From: UBA3102 sp964413055
GTDB taxonomy: Bacteria; Bacillota; Desulfotomaculia; Desulfotomaculales; Pelotomaculaceae
Direction: 5' to 3'
Assembly (NCBI GenBank): GCA_964413055.1
Contig: CAYPRB010000010.1
Location: 6,090 to 70,089, forward strand
Length of the DNA stretch: 64,000 bases
The notes under the pieces are model-generated. The model did not search any database. It saw nothing but the letters and a program-made list of their open reading frames with translations, and was not told the origin of the DNA. The position numbers and the translations under genes are program-made. Positions 23,696 through 33,121 of the stretch are shown in pieces (the first letter of the stretch is position 1; every line of letters begins with the position of its first letter).

Positions 23696-24988
23696 TTGGA
23701 TCTGTTGGTTAAACCGGCCCGAGCCCTTCGCGGCACCGTGACCGTGCCGGGCGACAAGTCTATATCCCACCGCGCGGTTATGCTTGGCGCCCTGTCGCGG
23801 GGAGAAACCGTAATCGAAAATTTTCTGGCAGGTAAAGACTGCCTTGCGACTATAAATTGTTTTAAAAAAATGGGTGTTGAAATAAAAATGACGGGTTTTG
23901 GAACAGTCCGGATAAACGGGCGTGAATTATACGGCCTGTCAGAGCCGGAAGATATTCTTGACGCCGGAAATTCCGGGACCACGCTCAGATTGCTCCTGGG
24001 TATATTGTCCGGGCAGTCTTTTTTCAGTGTTATTACCGGGGACCGTTCCTTGCGGCAGCGACCGATGGCCCGGGTAACCGTCCCCCTGGGATTGATGGGA
24101 GCCCGGATTGGCGGGCGGCAGGACGGGAATTTTGCGCCGCTGGCCGTGCGGGGCGGCAGACTAAAACCGGTTACTTACACTTCAAAAGTGGCCAGCGCCC
24201 AGGTTAAGTCGGCGGTGCTTTTGGCAGGCCTGTTTGCAGAGGGGGAAACCGTATTTTCGGAACCGTATCGATCCAGGGATCACACCGAACGCATGCTAAA
24301 ATATTTTGGAGCGGAAATTGATATTGCGGGCTGTTCCGTCCGGTTAAAAGGGCGGCCTGATATGACCGGGCAAAAGGTAAATGTTCCCGGAGATATTTCT
24401 TCGGCGGCTTTCTTAATGGCGGCGGCGGCGGCGCTACCCGGTTCGGACTTAACTTTGAAAGGAGTAGGGGTCAATCCCACCCGGGACGGTATCATCGAGG
24501 TGCTTGCAGAAATGGGTGCCGGAATAAAAATATTCAACAGGCGGCAGGAAGGAGCAGAACCCGTAGCGGATATCAGAGTGTTTAATAAAAAAAAGTTAAC
24601 CGGCGTTTCAGTGGGTGGAAAAATGATACCGCGGCTGATTGACGATATACCGGCACTGGCCGTTGCCGCGGCGGTAGCTGAAGGTAAAACCGAAATCCGG
24701 AATGCCGGGGAACTAAAAATTAAGGAAAGCAACCGGATTTACACTGTGCTAAATTTATTGGCTGCATTCGGTGCCGGTGTGGAGGAGTTGGCGGACGGTT
24801 TGCTGGTAAGGGGCGGGCAAACCCTGAAAAGTTGTCAGTGTAAAAGTCACGGAGACCACCGTATTGCTATGGCTGCCGTTGTTACCGGTTTACTTGCCGG
24901 TGGGGAAACCACGGTAATTGATACCGGCTGTATAGATATTTCCTTTCCCGGGTTTTACGATGTATTAAAAAATATACGGGTAGAATAA
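23696..24988 (+). CDS. aroA: 5-enolpyruvylshikimate-3-phosphate synthase
   Basis: 430 aa from the TTG at 23696, which has GGAGAAGGTG (23680-23689) 6 nt upstream; the ATG at 23678 has no ribosome binding site. Motifs: VPGDKSISHRAVMLGA, DAGNSGTTLRLLLGIL, GDRSLRQRPM, KVASAQVKSAVLLAGL, KIKESNRI and GDHRIAMA. It joins PEP to shikimate 3-phosphate. The active-site NSGTT sequence is a glycine-containing variant; glyphosate sensitivity cannot be judged here. It lies in the aroF-tyrA-aroA cluster, ahead of cmk. Confidence 0.96.
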   Translation: MDLLVKPARALRGTVTVPGDKSISHRAVMLGALSRGETVIENFLAGKDCLATINCFKKMGVEIKMTGFGTVRINGRELYGLSEPEDILDAGNSGTTLRLLLGILSGQSFFSVITGDRSLRQRPMARVTVPLGLMGARIGGRQDGNFAPLAVRGGRLKPVTYTSKVASAQVKSAVLLAGLFAEGETVFSEPYRSRDHTERMLKYFGAEIDIAGCSVRLKGRPDMTGQKVNVPGDISSAAFLMAAAAALPGSDLTLKGVGVNPTRDGIIEVLAEMGAGIKIFNRRQEGAEPVADIRVFNKKKLTGVSVGGKMIPRLIDDIPALAVAAAVAEGKTEIRNAGELKIKESNRIYTVLNLLAAFGAGVEELADGLLVRGGQTLKSCQCKSHGDHRIAMAAVVTGLLAGGETTVIDTGCIDISFPGFYDVLKNIRVE

Positions 24989-25108
24989 TAAAAAATGAAC
25001 AAAATAAGCCTATTTATTAATAATTTATGAAAGGAAAAATAAATAGAGTGTCGAAATAGCAACGGGATATTTATTTGTATAGGAAAAAGACTGCAGGAGT
25101 GGAAGGCT

Positions 25109-25777
25109 ATGGATTTAAATTCTAACATAGCCATTGACGGACCGGCGGGGGCGGGAAAAAGCACCGTTGCGAAACTGGTGGCAAGAAAATTAGGTTATAC
25201 ATATATAGATACAGGTGCCATGTACCGTGCTGTAGCTTTACAAGCTCTCAACGACGGGGTCAGCTTGAATGACGTAAGCGGATTGGTCCGCTCGGCAAAA
25301 GATGCGGTGTTAAACATAAAAACTAATCCGGGCGGAAAGATGAGGGTTTTTTTGCACGGGGAGGATGTTACGGAACAAATTCGCGCACCGGAAGTTTCAA
25401 GGGCTGTATCACTGGTGGCCAAAATACCTGAAATTAGAAAGCAACTCATTACAATGCAGAAAACCATGGCCTTAAAAGGCGGCGTAGTAATGGAAGGGCG
25501 GGATATTGGGACGGCAGTGTTACCCGAAGCAAAAGTGAAAGTTTTTCTATATGCCACCCCGAAAGAGAGGGCCAAAAGGCGCAGGGAGGAATTGGCGCAG
25601 CAAGGTTGTTTTGTGGGTAGTTCAGAAATGGAAGCAGAAATTTCTGAAAGGGACCGGATAGATTCTTCCAGAAAGATTAATCCCCTGGTTCAGGCTCCGG
25701 ACGCGGCGTTTATTGATTGTTCTTTTCTTACGGTGGAACAGGTGGTAAATATAATTTTGGAGAAAGTAAGACAATAA
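25109..25777 (+). CDS. cmk: Cytidylate kinase
   Basis: 222 aa, ATG with AGGAGTGG and GGAAGG upstream. The P-loop is IDGPAGAGKSTVAK (residues 8-21); YIDTGAMYRAVAL, VVMEGRDIGTAVLP and RDRIDSSRKINPL are the CMP kinase signatures. It phosphorylates CMP and dCMP. The order aroA-cmk-plsC-ispH-rpsA is conserved in clostridia. Confidence 0.96.
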   Translation: MDLNSNIAIDGPAGAGKSTVAKLVARKLGYTYIDTGAMYRAVALQALNDGVSLNDVSGLVRSAKDAVLNIKTNPGGKMRVFLHGEDVTEQIRAPEVSRAVSLVAKIPEIRKQLITMQKTMALKGGVVMEGRDIGTAVLPEAKVKVFLYATPKERAKRRREELAQQGCFVGSSEMEAEISERDRIDSSRKINPLVQAPDAAFIDCSFLTVEQVVNIILEKVRQ

Positions 25778-25819
25778 TGAACGTGTACTGATTTATTCAC
25801 GGCTGGAAGGTGGGGATAA

Positions 25820-26392
25820 ATGTTTTATAAGTTTGCCAGACTGCTTTGCCGTATCATCCTGGTTTTGTTGAGACGCTGGGAGGTAAAGGGTGCGGAAAAC
25901 CTGCCGTCCGGCGGAGGTGCGGTGTTGGTTGCAAACCACGTCAGTTACTGGGACCCGGTGGTGGTTGGGTGTGCTTTCAACCGCAAGGTTTATTTCATGG
26001 CTAAATCAGAGTTGTTTGAAATCCCGTTGTTGGGTCCGTTGATCCGTGCCCTGGGTGCTTTCCCTGTTCGACGGGACAAATCGGACCGGAATGCCATAAG
26101 AATTGCCGTAAAACTTCTTGCAGAGGGAAAGGTAATCGGGATATTTCCGGAAGGAGGCAGAAGCCATACCGGTGAATTAATGAAACTACAACCGGGTGCA
26201 GCCATGCTGGCTTTTAAAGCGGGGGTACCGATTTTGCCCGTCGCTCTGAAAGGGACCAGAGGGGTATTGAGCAAGGTTACGGTTATGGTCGGCAAACCAG
26301 TTTCAAACCAGCAGGTCAAAAGAGCTAAAAAAACCGTTCTTGAAGCTGCTAGTCAACAGGTAATGGTACAGCTGGCTGATTTATTGGACTAA
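25820..26392 (+). CDS. plsC: 1-acyl-sn-glycerol-3-phosphate acyltransferase
   Basis: 190 aa, ATG after a GGAAGGTGGGG segment. A short hydrophobic N-terminus (residues 5-19) anchors it to the membrane. The acyltransferase motifs are NHVSYWDP (HX4D catalytic pair), a phosphate-binding FPEGGRSHTGEL, and VPILPVALKG. It adds the second acyl chain to lysophosphatidic acid, and works downstream of PlsY, which is encoded at 34.5 kb. Confidence 0.94.
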   Translation: MFYKFARLLCRIILVLLRRWEVKGAENLPSGGGAVLVANHVSYWDPVVVGCAFNRKVYFMAKSELFEIPLLGPLIRALGAFPVRRDKSDRNAIRIAVKLLAEGKVIGIFPEGGRSHTGELMKLQPGAAMLAFKAGVPILPVALKGTRGVLSKVTVMVGKPVSNQQVKRAKKTVLEAASQQVMVQLADLLD

Positions 26393-26485
26393 AATATAAT
26401 AATTTTAAAAAATAGAGTTATTGCAGGAAAATTACAATTCTCTGGCGAATATTTCCGAAACAGGCAATGTTGGTTGGTGATTAAT

Positions 26486-28486
26486 ATGGAAGTACGTGTA
26501 GCGGCAAAGGCCGGGTTTTGTTTTGGCGTGAAAAGAGCCATGGAAATGGCACTGGATACGGTTGCAAAAAAAGAAGCGCCGATATTTTCCATGGGTCCTT
26601 TGATTCATAATCCTCAAGCAGTGGAGTACCTTGCCAGGAAAGGGATTAAGAAAATTAATGATTTGGATGAGATAAATGAAGGAACCATAATCATTAGATC
26701 CCACGGTGTTGGGCCGGGTTTATTACATATTGCCAGAAATAAAAAATTGGATATTGTCGATGCTACCTGTCCGTTTGTCCGTAGGGCTCAGGTTCTTGCC
26801 AGCGACCTTATGGCTGAAGGATATCAGGTAGTGGTTGTGGGTGATAGAAAGCATCCGGAAGTACAGGGGATCATAGGTTGGACTGCAGGTAAAGCATCGG
26901 TGGTTGAAAATGTAGAGGAAGCGTTTTATATTGATCAATACAGCCGAATTGGAATCGTGGCTCAAACCACCCAACCCTTGGAGAACTTTGAAGCAGTAGT
27001 AAAAATGATCCGTGAAAAGAATAAAGAAGTAAAGGTATGTAATACCATTTGTAGCGCTACTTTCGAAAGGCAGCAAGCCGCATTGGAATTGGCAAAAAAG
27101 GTTGATGCAATGGTTGTGGTAGGAGGCAAAAACAGTGCCAATACCAGAAAGTTGTACAGTCTGTGCAGTAAATCGGGGACACCTACCTTTCTTGTTGAAA
27201 CTGCCGGTGAGCTGAATCAGGCATGGTTTCAAGAAGTAAAGGTAGTGGGGCTAACAGCGGGTGCGTCCACACCTGACTGGATTATAGAGGAGGTAAAGAG
27301 TAGAATGAGCGAGTTTGAGGAAATGAACAACAGGGAAGAGAGTATGGAAGAAGCGGTAGAAGTTAAAGCCGTCCGTAACGGCCAGGTTTTAACAGGAACG
27401 GTGGTACGTGTTGGCCAGGACGAGGTAATGGTTGACGTGGGTTCAAAATCTGAAGGGGTTATTCCAATCAGGGAACTGTCCTGCTGTGAAATTAATTCCC
27501 CCCAGGATGTAGTAAAAGTAGGGGATGAAATAGAAGTTTACGTATTGAAAGCAGAGGACAACGAAGGAAAGCTGATCCTTTCAAAAGAAAAAGCCGATGC
27601 CGAAAAAGCATGGGACAGTCTTGAGGAAGCCTTTAATTCCGGAGAACAAGTGGAAGGTACGGTCCGGGAAGTAGTCAAAGGGGGTTTGCTCGTTGATGTC
27701 GGGGTGCGGGCGTTCTTACCGGCGTCTCTTGTTGAAAGAGGCTACCTGGAAGACTTGTCCAAGTATTTGGGTCAAGTGATTAAAGCCCGGGTAATTGAGT
27801 TAAAACGCGGCAGAAAAAAGGTAATCCTGTCCCGCAAGGCAATATTGGAAGAAGAATACGCCCACCTGCGTAAAGAGATATTTGAAAACCTCGGGGAGGG
27901 CCAGGTGGTTAAAGGTATAGTGCGGCGTATTACCCAGTTTGGGGCATTTGTGGATATCGGGGGAGTAGACGGCCTGCTTCATATTTCAGAAATGTCCTGG
28001 CACCGGATCAACCACCCGTCTGAAGTGGTAAAAGTAGGAGACGAACTAGAAATAATGGTACTCAGAGTGGACCGGGAAAGCGAAAAAATTTCCCTGGGTT
28101 TAAAGCAGTTACTTCCCAACCCCTGGGATACCGTGAAAGAAAAATACCCGGTGGAAAGTGTTGTAAAGGCAAAAGTAGTCCGGTTGGCACCATTTGGAGC
28201 TTTCGTTCAATTGGAACCCGGCGTGGAAGGTTTGGTTCACATTTCCCACCTGGCAGACCGGCATGTGGTAACTCCGGATGAGGTGGTTAGTGAAGGAGAA
28301 GAGATTGACGTGAAAGTGCTGAGCGTCGATCAAGAAGAAAAGCGGATCCGTTTATCAATTAGGGAAGTCCCCGGAGAGAAGCAAAACCGGGAGTATCATA
28401 AATATGAGAACAATAACCCCAAAGAAGCTGATGATTTGGTAACTATAGGTGATATGGTAGGAGACTTGTTTGAGAAAAAAGAATAA
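26486..28486 (+). CDS. ispH: IspH-ribosomal protein S1 fusion (HMBPP reductase / S1)
   Basis: 666 aa from the ATG at 26486. Residues 1-280 are 4-hydroxy-3-methylbut-2-enyl diphosphate reductase with the three 4Fe-4S cysteines at 12 (GFCFGV), 95 (ATCPFV) and 189 (TICSAT), the last step of the MEP isoprenoid pathway. Residues about 300-650 form four S1 RNA-binding domains (e.g. GTVVRVGQDEVMVDVGSKSEGVIPI, GIVRRITQFGAFVDIGGVDGLLHISEM). This fusion is typical of clostridia. An in-frame ATG at 27305 with GGAGGT 10 nt upstream could allow a free S1-like product. The gene ends at a strong terminator. Confidence 0.95.
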   Translation: MEVRVAAKAGFCFGVKRAMEMALDTVAKKEAPIFSMGPLIHNPQAVEYLARKGIKKINDLDEINEGTIIIRSHGVGPGLLHIARNKKLDIVDATCPFVRRAQVLASDLMAEGYQVVVVGDRKHPEVQGIIGWTAGKASVVENVEEAFYIDQYSRIGIVAQTTQPLENFEAVVKMIREKNKEVKVCNTICSATFERQQAALELAKKVDAMVVVGGKNSANTRKLYSLCSKSGTPTFLVETAGELNQAWFQEVKVVGLTAGASTPDWIIEEVKSRMSEFEEMNNREESMEEAVEVKAVRNGQVLTGTVVRVGQDEVMVDVGSKSEGVIPIRELSCCEINSPQDVVKVGDEIEVYVLKAEDNEGKLILSKEKADAEKAWDSLEEAFNSGEQVEGTVREVVKGGLLVDVGVRAFLPASLVERGYLEDLSKYLGQVIKARVIELKRGRKKVILSRKAILEEEYAHLRKEIFENLGEGQVVKGIVRRITQFGAFVDIGGVDGLLHISEMSWHRINHPSEVVKVGDELEIMVLRVDRESEKISLGLKQLLPNPWDTVKEKYPVESVVKAKVVRLAPFGAFVQLEPGVEGLVHISHLADRHVVTPDEVVSEGEEIDVKVLSVDQEEKRIRLSIREVPGEKQNREYHKYENNNPKEADDLVTIGDMVGDLFEKKE

Positions 28487-28501
28487 TATTAAATACCGGC
28501 G

Positions 28502-28526
28502 GCGGCGTTAACGCCGCTTTTTTTAT
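28502..28526 (+). terminator. Terminator after ispH-rpsA
   Basis: GCGGCGTT/AACGCCGC perfect palindrome (28502-28517) followed by a run of T. Confidence 0.9.
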
Positions 28527-28662
28527 TGTTTAAGAATTCCACGCAGGCTCTTAATGAAGGCGCTCCTTCGGTCGCCGCAGATGAATTTGTTCTTGCATAA
28601 TATCGGGTGGAACGGGAAGCCTATAATTAATATTTGCAGAAATAAGAGGGGGCTGAATCATC

Positions 28663-29457
28663 TTGGAACGGTTTCCCATTGGTATTATTGTATTGGTCAT
28701 TGTATCGGTAATAATCTACCTGGGATTGGCCCACCGTGTCCTGGACAGGATGAGATTGTCCGACCGGGGGGCATTGTTGGTAATAGGTGCCATTATTATC
28801 GGCAGCTTAGTAAACATACCGCTGCCGTTTCTGCCTTTTACTACTTCAATAAATATCGGGGGGGCGCTGATACCGGTGGTGCTTGCCGTTTATCTGTTGA
28901 TAAAAGCCGGCACCAGTAAGGAATGGGGCAGAGCGCTTCTCGGAGCCGTAGCTACTGCAGCAGCAGTATATTTTATCGGATCTGTGATAAACCGGGGAAT
29001 AGTGGAACCCGCCGGGCGCTATGCCTTTATTGACGCCATTTATTTATATCCACTGGTGGGAGGCATTGTCGCATATCTTTTCGGCAGATCGAGAAGAGCG
29101 GCTTTTGTTGCTGCTACCCTGGGTGTATTATTGGTGGATATATACCATTATGCCTGGCTTTTCAACCAGGGGGCCCCCGCTAACTATGCCGTAAGTATCG
29201 GTGGCGCGGGAGCCTTTGACACTATCGTGTTGGCCGGCATTGTAGCGGTGCTGTTGGCAGAAATAGTGGGAGAATTGTTTGAAAGACTTGCCGGGGGACC
29301 GGTTGCCGGGGGCAGGCCCGAGGAATTGGTGCAGGGCTTGAAAAAACCGGAATTTACGAAGAAGGAACCAAAGACATTGGAGCGCGAGGAAAATCCTTTC
29401 CAGAATGAGCAACCAAATAATAAGGACCGTGGAAAGGCGGCTGAGTCAGATGAATAG
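28663..29457 (+). CDS. DUF1614 family membrane protein
   Basis: 264 aa, TTG start with GAGGGGG upstream. Six or seven hydrophobic helices between residues 5 and 200 include the family stretch LLVIGAIIIGSLVNIPL and GVLLVDIYHYAWLF; a charged cytoplasmic-looking tail (about residues 205-264, rich in E, K and N) follows. DUF1614 proteins often sit beside spoIIP in sporulating clostridia, as here, so a sporulation role is plausible but unproven. The end overlaps spoIIP by 8 bp. Confidence 0.8.
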   Translation: MERFPIGIIVLVIVSVIIYLGLAHRVLDRMRLSDRGALLVIGAIIIGSLVNIPLPFLPFTTSINIGGALIPVVLAVYLLIKAGTSKEWGRALLGAVATAAAVYFIGSVINRGIVEPAGRYAFIDAIYLYPLVGGIVAYLFGRSRRAAFVAATLGVLLVDIYHYAWLFNQGAPANYAVSIGGAGAFDTIVLAGIVAVLLAEIVGELFERLAGGPVAGGRPEELVQGLKKPEFTKKEPKTLEREENPFQNEQPNNKDRGKAAESDE

Positions 29458-30736
29458 GAAAAAACTAATTTTGGGAGCTTTATTGGTGCTGGGAGTTTCA
29501 TTATTTGCCTGGCTGAGCCATGAAAAACCTAATCTGCAGCCGGTTTTAAGTACGGCAGGCATTTTTGAAGAAAACAGTCCGGACCATCATCATACCGGAA
29601 AAACCATGACTATTATTGATAAGCAGGGTGAAGTTTTGTGTAAGATGGCCAGGTCAGCTTTTGCCGGTGATAAATTATATACTGCTGAAGGGCAGATCTA
29701 CCTGGTTAACAAAGTATGGGGCGATAGGGCGCAGGCACAATTTGAGGGTATAGACCAGCAGATTGAGGCTTACAATGAATATTATACCGGTCAGGATACT
29801 GTCCCGGCAATTATGGAACTGGCTGAGAAAAAAAATGGTAATATTGCGGTCTACCATACTCATTCCAGTGAATCCTATGTGCCTTCGGACGGTAAGGAAT
29901 CGGTTCCTTTCAAGGGGAGTATATTTCAAGTCGGTGGTGCCATGGTGGATACGCTAAAACGTAAAGGTTTTGAGGTTAAGCACAGCCAAAACCCCCATGA
30001 TCCGCACGACAATAATGCTTATGCCCGTTCCCGCCGAACAGCGGCGGAATTGATGAAAAATGAACCGGCGGCAATATTTGATGTGCACCGGGACGGTATC
30101 GAAGATGCCAACTATTACCGCTCGCAAATTGAAGGTAAGAATGTTGCAAAACTTCGCCTGGTGGTCGGACGGGAAAATCCCCGCATGAATTCCAACCTGG
30201 ACTTTGCCAAGCGCCTGATGGCGGCGGCCAATAAAATGCATCCTAACGTAGTAAGGGAAATATATGTCGGTAAGGGCAATTATAATCAGGATTTGATGCC
30301 GAATGCCCTTTTGTTGGAAGCAGGTACCTACACTAACCGTAGAGAAGAGGCTGAAAATGGAGTGGCTATGCTGGCAGATGCCGTTCCCGCGGTTTTGGGA
30401 ACTGCATCTGCAGCACCGGCAGTTCCCGGAGCGGGCGGTGGAACTTCCGGAACTGCTGCCGAAGGGGGCTCCTGGAAGGCACTGGGGTGGATCATCGGAT
30501 TGGTTGTGGCGGGGGGATTAGGTTTCCTGCTGATCAGTTCCGGCAGCTGGGAGAACGCCAAAAAAAGAATTTTAAGTTTCGGCCGGGAACTAACCGGCTT
30601 TTTGGGGCCGCGCCGGCCGGTATTACGCCGGTCGGGCAGTGAACATCACGCCCGGGAAAAAAAGGTTCCTGAAGTATACGAGCCTGACGGTAGTGAAGTG
30701 CTCAAGGATGTGAAAGATGACTTGACCAAAGATTAA
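29450..30736 (+). CDS. spoIIP: Stage II sporulation protein P
   Basis: 428 aa from the ATG at 29450 (AAAGGCGG upstream), overlapping the DUF1614 gene; the ATG at 29405 has no ribosome binding site. An N-terminal membrane anchor (residues 5-24) precedes the amidase/endopeptidase domain with VYHTHSSESYVP and IFDVHRDGIE, whose His and Glu residues are active in SpoIIP. SpoIIP degrades septal peptidoglycan during engulfment with SpoIID and SpoIIM. Unusually, after a Gly/Ala/Pro linker there is a second hydrophobic stretch (GWIIGLVVAGGLGFLLIS, about residues 345-362) and a basic then acidic tail. Confidence 0.9.
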   Translation: MNRKKLILGALLVLGVSLFAWLSHEKPNLQPVLSTAGIFEENSPDHHHTGKTMTIIDKQGEVLCKMARSAFAGDKLYTAEGQIYLVNKVWGDRAQAQFEGIDQQIEAYNEYYTGQDTVPAIMELAEKKNGNIAVYHTHSSESYVPSDGKESVPFKGSIFQVGGAMVDTLKRKGFEVKHSQNPHDPHDNNAYARSRRTAAELMKNEPAAIFDVHRDGIEDANYYRSQIEGKNVAKLRLVVGRENPRMNSNLDFAKRLMAAANKMHPNVVREIYVGKGNYNQDLMPNALLLEAGTYTNRREEAENGVAMLADAVPAVLGTASAAPAVPGAGGGTSGTAAEGGSWKALGWIIGLVVAGGLGFLLISSGSWENAKKRILSFGRELTGFLGPRRPVLRRSGSEHHAREKKVPEVYEPDGSEVLKDVKDDLTKD

Positions 30737-30778
30737 ATCGAAAACATAAAAAAAAGATGTTAGTATTGGGTGACCCTT

Positions 30779-31270
30779 GTGAAAATCATTTATCATTGTT
30801 ACGGCGGAACACATTCGTCAGTGACTGCTGCTTTTATCCACCTTGATTTATTGCCGGTTGATTGTGTTCCCGACCGGGGAACATTTTACCGGATACCATT
30901 TTATGACCGGCAGGAATCGGGTGAGCACGGTCATATTTTTTTTGTCGGGGTGGATAAAAGGGGAAATGAGATCTACGTGACGGCACAACGTGGCCGTCCT
31001 GAAGTATTAAGCAATATATTTCAGGGGCTTGCCCGGATGTTTAATATTCCGTCGCAAGAATATCTGCTGATTAATATGACTCCTAATATTAATCCGGTCA
31101 TGAGATTGGGAGGGTATCTGTCCAGGCGCCTGGGCATGATTACACTGGGACGGCCCATTGTCATTTTGGGCACCCGGGCTTCTTATTTCCGTCTGGTAGA
31201 CCTGGTGAAAAAGGTAAAGCAAGAGTTGGGAGAATGTGAGTTTGATCATTCTGTATTTCAGCGACAGTAA
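30779..31270 (+). CDS. DUF3189 family protein (first copy)
   Basis: 163 aa from the GTG at 30779, favoured over the GTG at 30770 because GGGTGA lies 5-6 nt before it. It starts KIIYHCYGGTHSSVTAAFIHLDLLP, the DUF3189 hallmark, and contains GVDKRGNEIYVTAQRG and a basic C-terminus. Function unknown; such genes occur near sporulation genes in clostridia. It overlaps the next, related gene by 35 bp. Confidence 0.8.
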   Translation: MKIIYHCYGGTHSSVTAAFIHLDLLPVDCVPDRGTFYRIPFYDRQESGEHGHIFFVGVDKRGNEIYVTAQRGRPEVLSNIFQGLARMFNIPSQEYLLINMTPNINPVMRLGGYLSRRLGMITLGRPIVILGTRASYFRLVDLVKKVKQELGECEFDHSVFQRQ

Positions 31271-31697
31271 ACTTCCCTTGGCGGTTCTGGCGGGAGAAAT
31301 TCATACGGGTCAAATATCCGGATGGGAAAATATCGACCATAGTGCAATGTGGGATATTATCAGCATAAAAAAAGAAGCTGCAGGCAAAATAATATTTCTG
31401 GGATGTGATGAACGGGAAAACAAAATATACGCCGTACCGGCAAAAGGCTGGTATCTAATGCTTCCCCGTCTGGTAAGCAGTTTTCTTGATATTTATAGAA
31501 TCCCGCGGGATAAACTAAAATTAGTAGATTGCGGGGTAACGGATAACATCTTGCTCTTGGCGGGAGGATTACTTTTAAAACATAAACGACTCGCACCACT
31601 GGGACGGTTTTTGATTGCAAGTGGTATAAAAAAAAATTATATCCGAATATCCCGGCTGGTATCGGGGATAAAAGCCCGCCTACAAAACCTTTTCTAA
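31236..31697 (+). CDS. DUF3189-like protein (divergent second copy)
   Basis: 153 aa from a GTG at 31236 (a TTG six bases later is also possible given GGGAGA at 31229). It parallels the first copy along its length: LAGEIHTGQISGW in the LDLLP position, IIFLGCDERENKIYAVPAKG, and a C-terminal RISRLVSGIKARL like the RLVDLVKKVKQEL of its neighbour. The N-terminal CYGGTHSS motif is lost, so the copies have probably diverged in function. Confidence 0.65.
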   Translation: MSLIILYFSDSKLPLAVLAGEIHTGQISGWENIDHSAMWDIISIKKEAAGKIIFLGCDERENKIYAVPAKGWYLMLPRLVSSFLDIYRIPRDKLKLVDCGVTDNILLLAGGLLLKHKRLAPLGRFLIASGIKKNYIRISRLVSGIKARLQNLF

Positions 31698-31766
31698 GAT
31701 AACCTTGACTATATAATGGAAATTATAGATAATGGTTTGAGAACTAAAAGGGAGGTTTGCCCGGAC

Positions 31767-33101
31767 ATGACAGGGCAAGGTCTGGAAATCAGCCGGGTGG
31801 CACCCGAAGGTATCGCTGAAGAAACCGGTTTAGCACCGGGCGATTTGATTGTGGCTATCAACGGTGAACCGGTACGGGATCTGATTGATTTCTATTTTTT
31901 AGGAACGGAAGAGGTTTTAACCGTAGAAGTAATAAAGTCAAACGGAGAAGAATGGATTCTGGATATCGAAAAAGATTTTGACCGGCACCTGGGCCTGGAA
32001 TTCAGTGCCGGCGGATTTGGAAACATTCGTCGCTGTACAAACCGGTGCAAATTTTGTTTTGTTGACCAGATGCCGCGGGGCATGCGGAAAACCCTTTACA
32101 TCAAGGACGACGATTACCGGCTTTCCTTTTGGTGCGGTAATTTTATCTCCCTGTCCAATCTTGCTAAAGAAGAGCTGGAAAGAATCGTCGAACAGAGGCT
32201 CAGTCCTTTGTATGTTTCCGTACATACTACTAATGCTCTGCTGCGGAAAAGAATGCTGGGTAATTCCCGGGCGGGACTAATCATGGAGCAATTGCGTTAT
32301 CTGGCCGGGGCTGGTATCGAGATGCATACCCAGGTAGTACTTTGTCCAGGGTTAAATGACGGTGAAGAACTGGAAAGAACGGTTACCGAACTGGCCGGAT
32401 TTTGGCCTGCCGTAAGTTCACTGGCCGTGGTTCCGGTTGGTTTGACCAGGTTCAGGCACGGTCTTTTTCCCCTGCGGCAAGTCAACCGGGAAGAAGCGCG
32501 CGGGTTGGTGCGGTGGGTTCATAACAGGCAGAAGCAATATCTTAATCAACTGGAGAACCCCTTTATATTTGCTTCTGATGAATTCTACCTGCTTTCGGAT
32601 ATACCCGTTCCCCCTGCTGAGAAATATGCGGGTTTTCCGCAGGTTGAAAACGGCGTCGGTCCGGTACGGCTTTTTAAAGATGCATGGAACGAGGTGGAAA
32701 AAGGTCTGCCCGCTGAAACTACACCGCTCAAAGCAATTATTGTGACGGGCTGCCTGGGAAAGAAAGTACTCGGTCCGGTAGCGAACAGGCTAAATCAAAT
32801 CGCAGGTCTTGATGTAAAAGTAAAAACGGTTAAAAATAATTATTTTGGTCCACAGGTTACGGTGGCGGGATTAATAACCGGCGGGGATATAATTAAACAG
32901 ATAAAAATAAGTGAGACAAGCGACCTGGTGGTGTTGCCTGCGGTTATGTTAAAAGATAAAAATATTTTTTTAGATGACTTGACCCTGAAAGACCTGGTTA
33001 CACGCTTGGGAATCAGTGTTGCCGTGGCTGAAGGTCCCAGGCAGTTGGCGGAGATCCTGCTGGGAAACCCGGAAAAAGCTGAAGCATTTATAAAGAAATA
33101 G
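31767..33101 (+). CDS. DUF512 family protein: PDZ plus radical-SAM-like iron-sulfur domain
   Basis: 444 aa from the ATG at 31767 (AGGGAGGT upstream); the ATG at 31716 has no ribosome binding site. Residues about 1-65 form a PDZ-like domain (ISRVAPEGIAEETGLAPGDLIVAINGEPV). Then CTNRCKFCFVDQMP gives a CxxxCxxC cluster motif like radical SAM enzymes, followed by the conserved GMRKTLYIKDDDYRLSFWCGNFISLSN and VSVHTTNALLRKRMLGN. A second CLGKKVLG segment lies near the C-terminus. The reaction is unknown. The gene is often found upstream of der, as here. Confidence 0.88.
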   Translation: MTGQGLEISRVAPEGIAEETGLAPGDLIVAINGEPVRDLIDFYFLGTEEVLTVEVIKSNGEEWILDIEKDFDRHLGLEFSAGGFGNIRRCTNRCKFCFVDQMPRGMRKTLYIKDDDYRLSFWCGNFISLSNLAKEELERIVEQRLSPLYVSVHTTNALLRKRMLGNSRAGLIMEQLRYLAGAGIEMHTQVVLCPGLNDGEELERTVTELAGFWPAVSSLAVVPVGLTRFRHGLFPLRQVNREEARGLVRWVHNRQKQYLNQLENPFIFASDEFYLLSDIPVPPAEKYAGFPQVENGVGPVRLFKDAWNEVEKGLPAETTPLKAIIVTGCLGKKVLGPVANRLNQIAGLDVKVKTVKNNYFGPQVTVAGLITGGDIIKQIKISETSDLVVLPAVMLKDKNIFLDDLTLKDLVTRLGISVAVAEGPRQLAEILLGNPEKAEAFIKK

Positions 33102-33121
33102 TATCTGAGGAGGAGTGGGCA

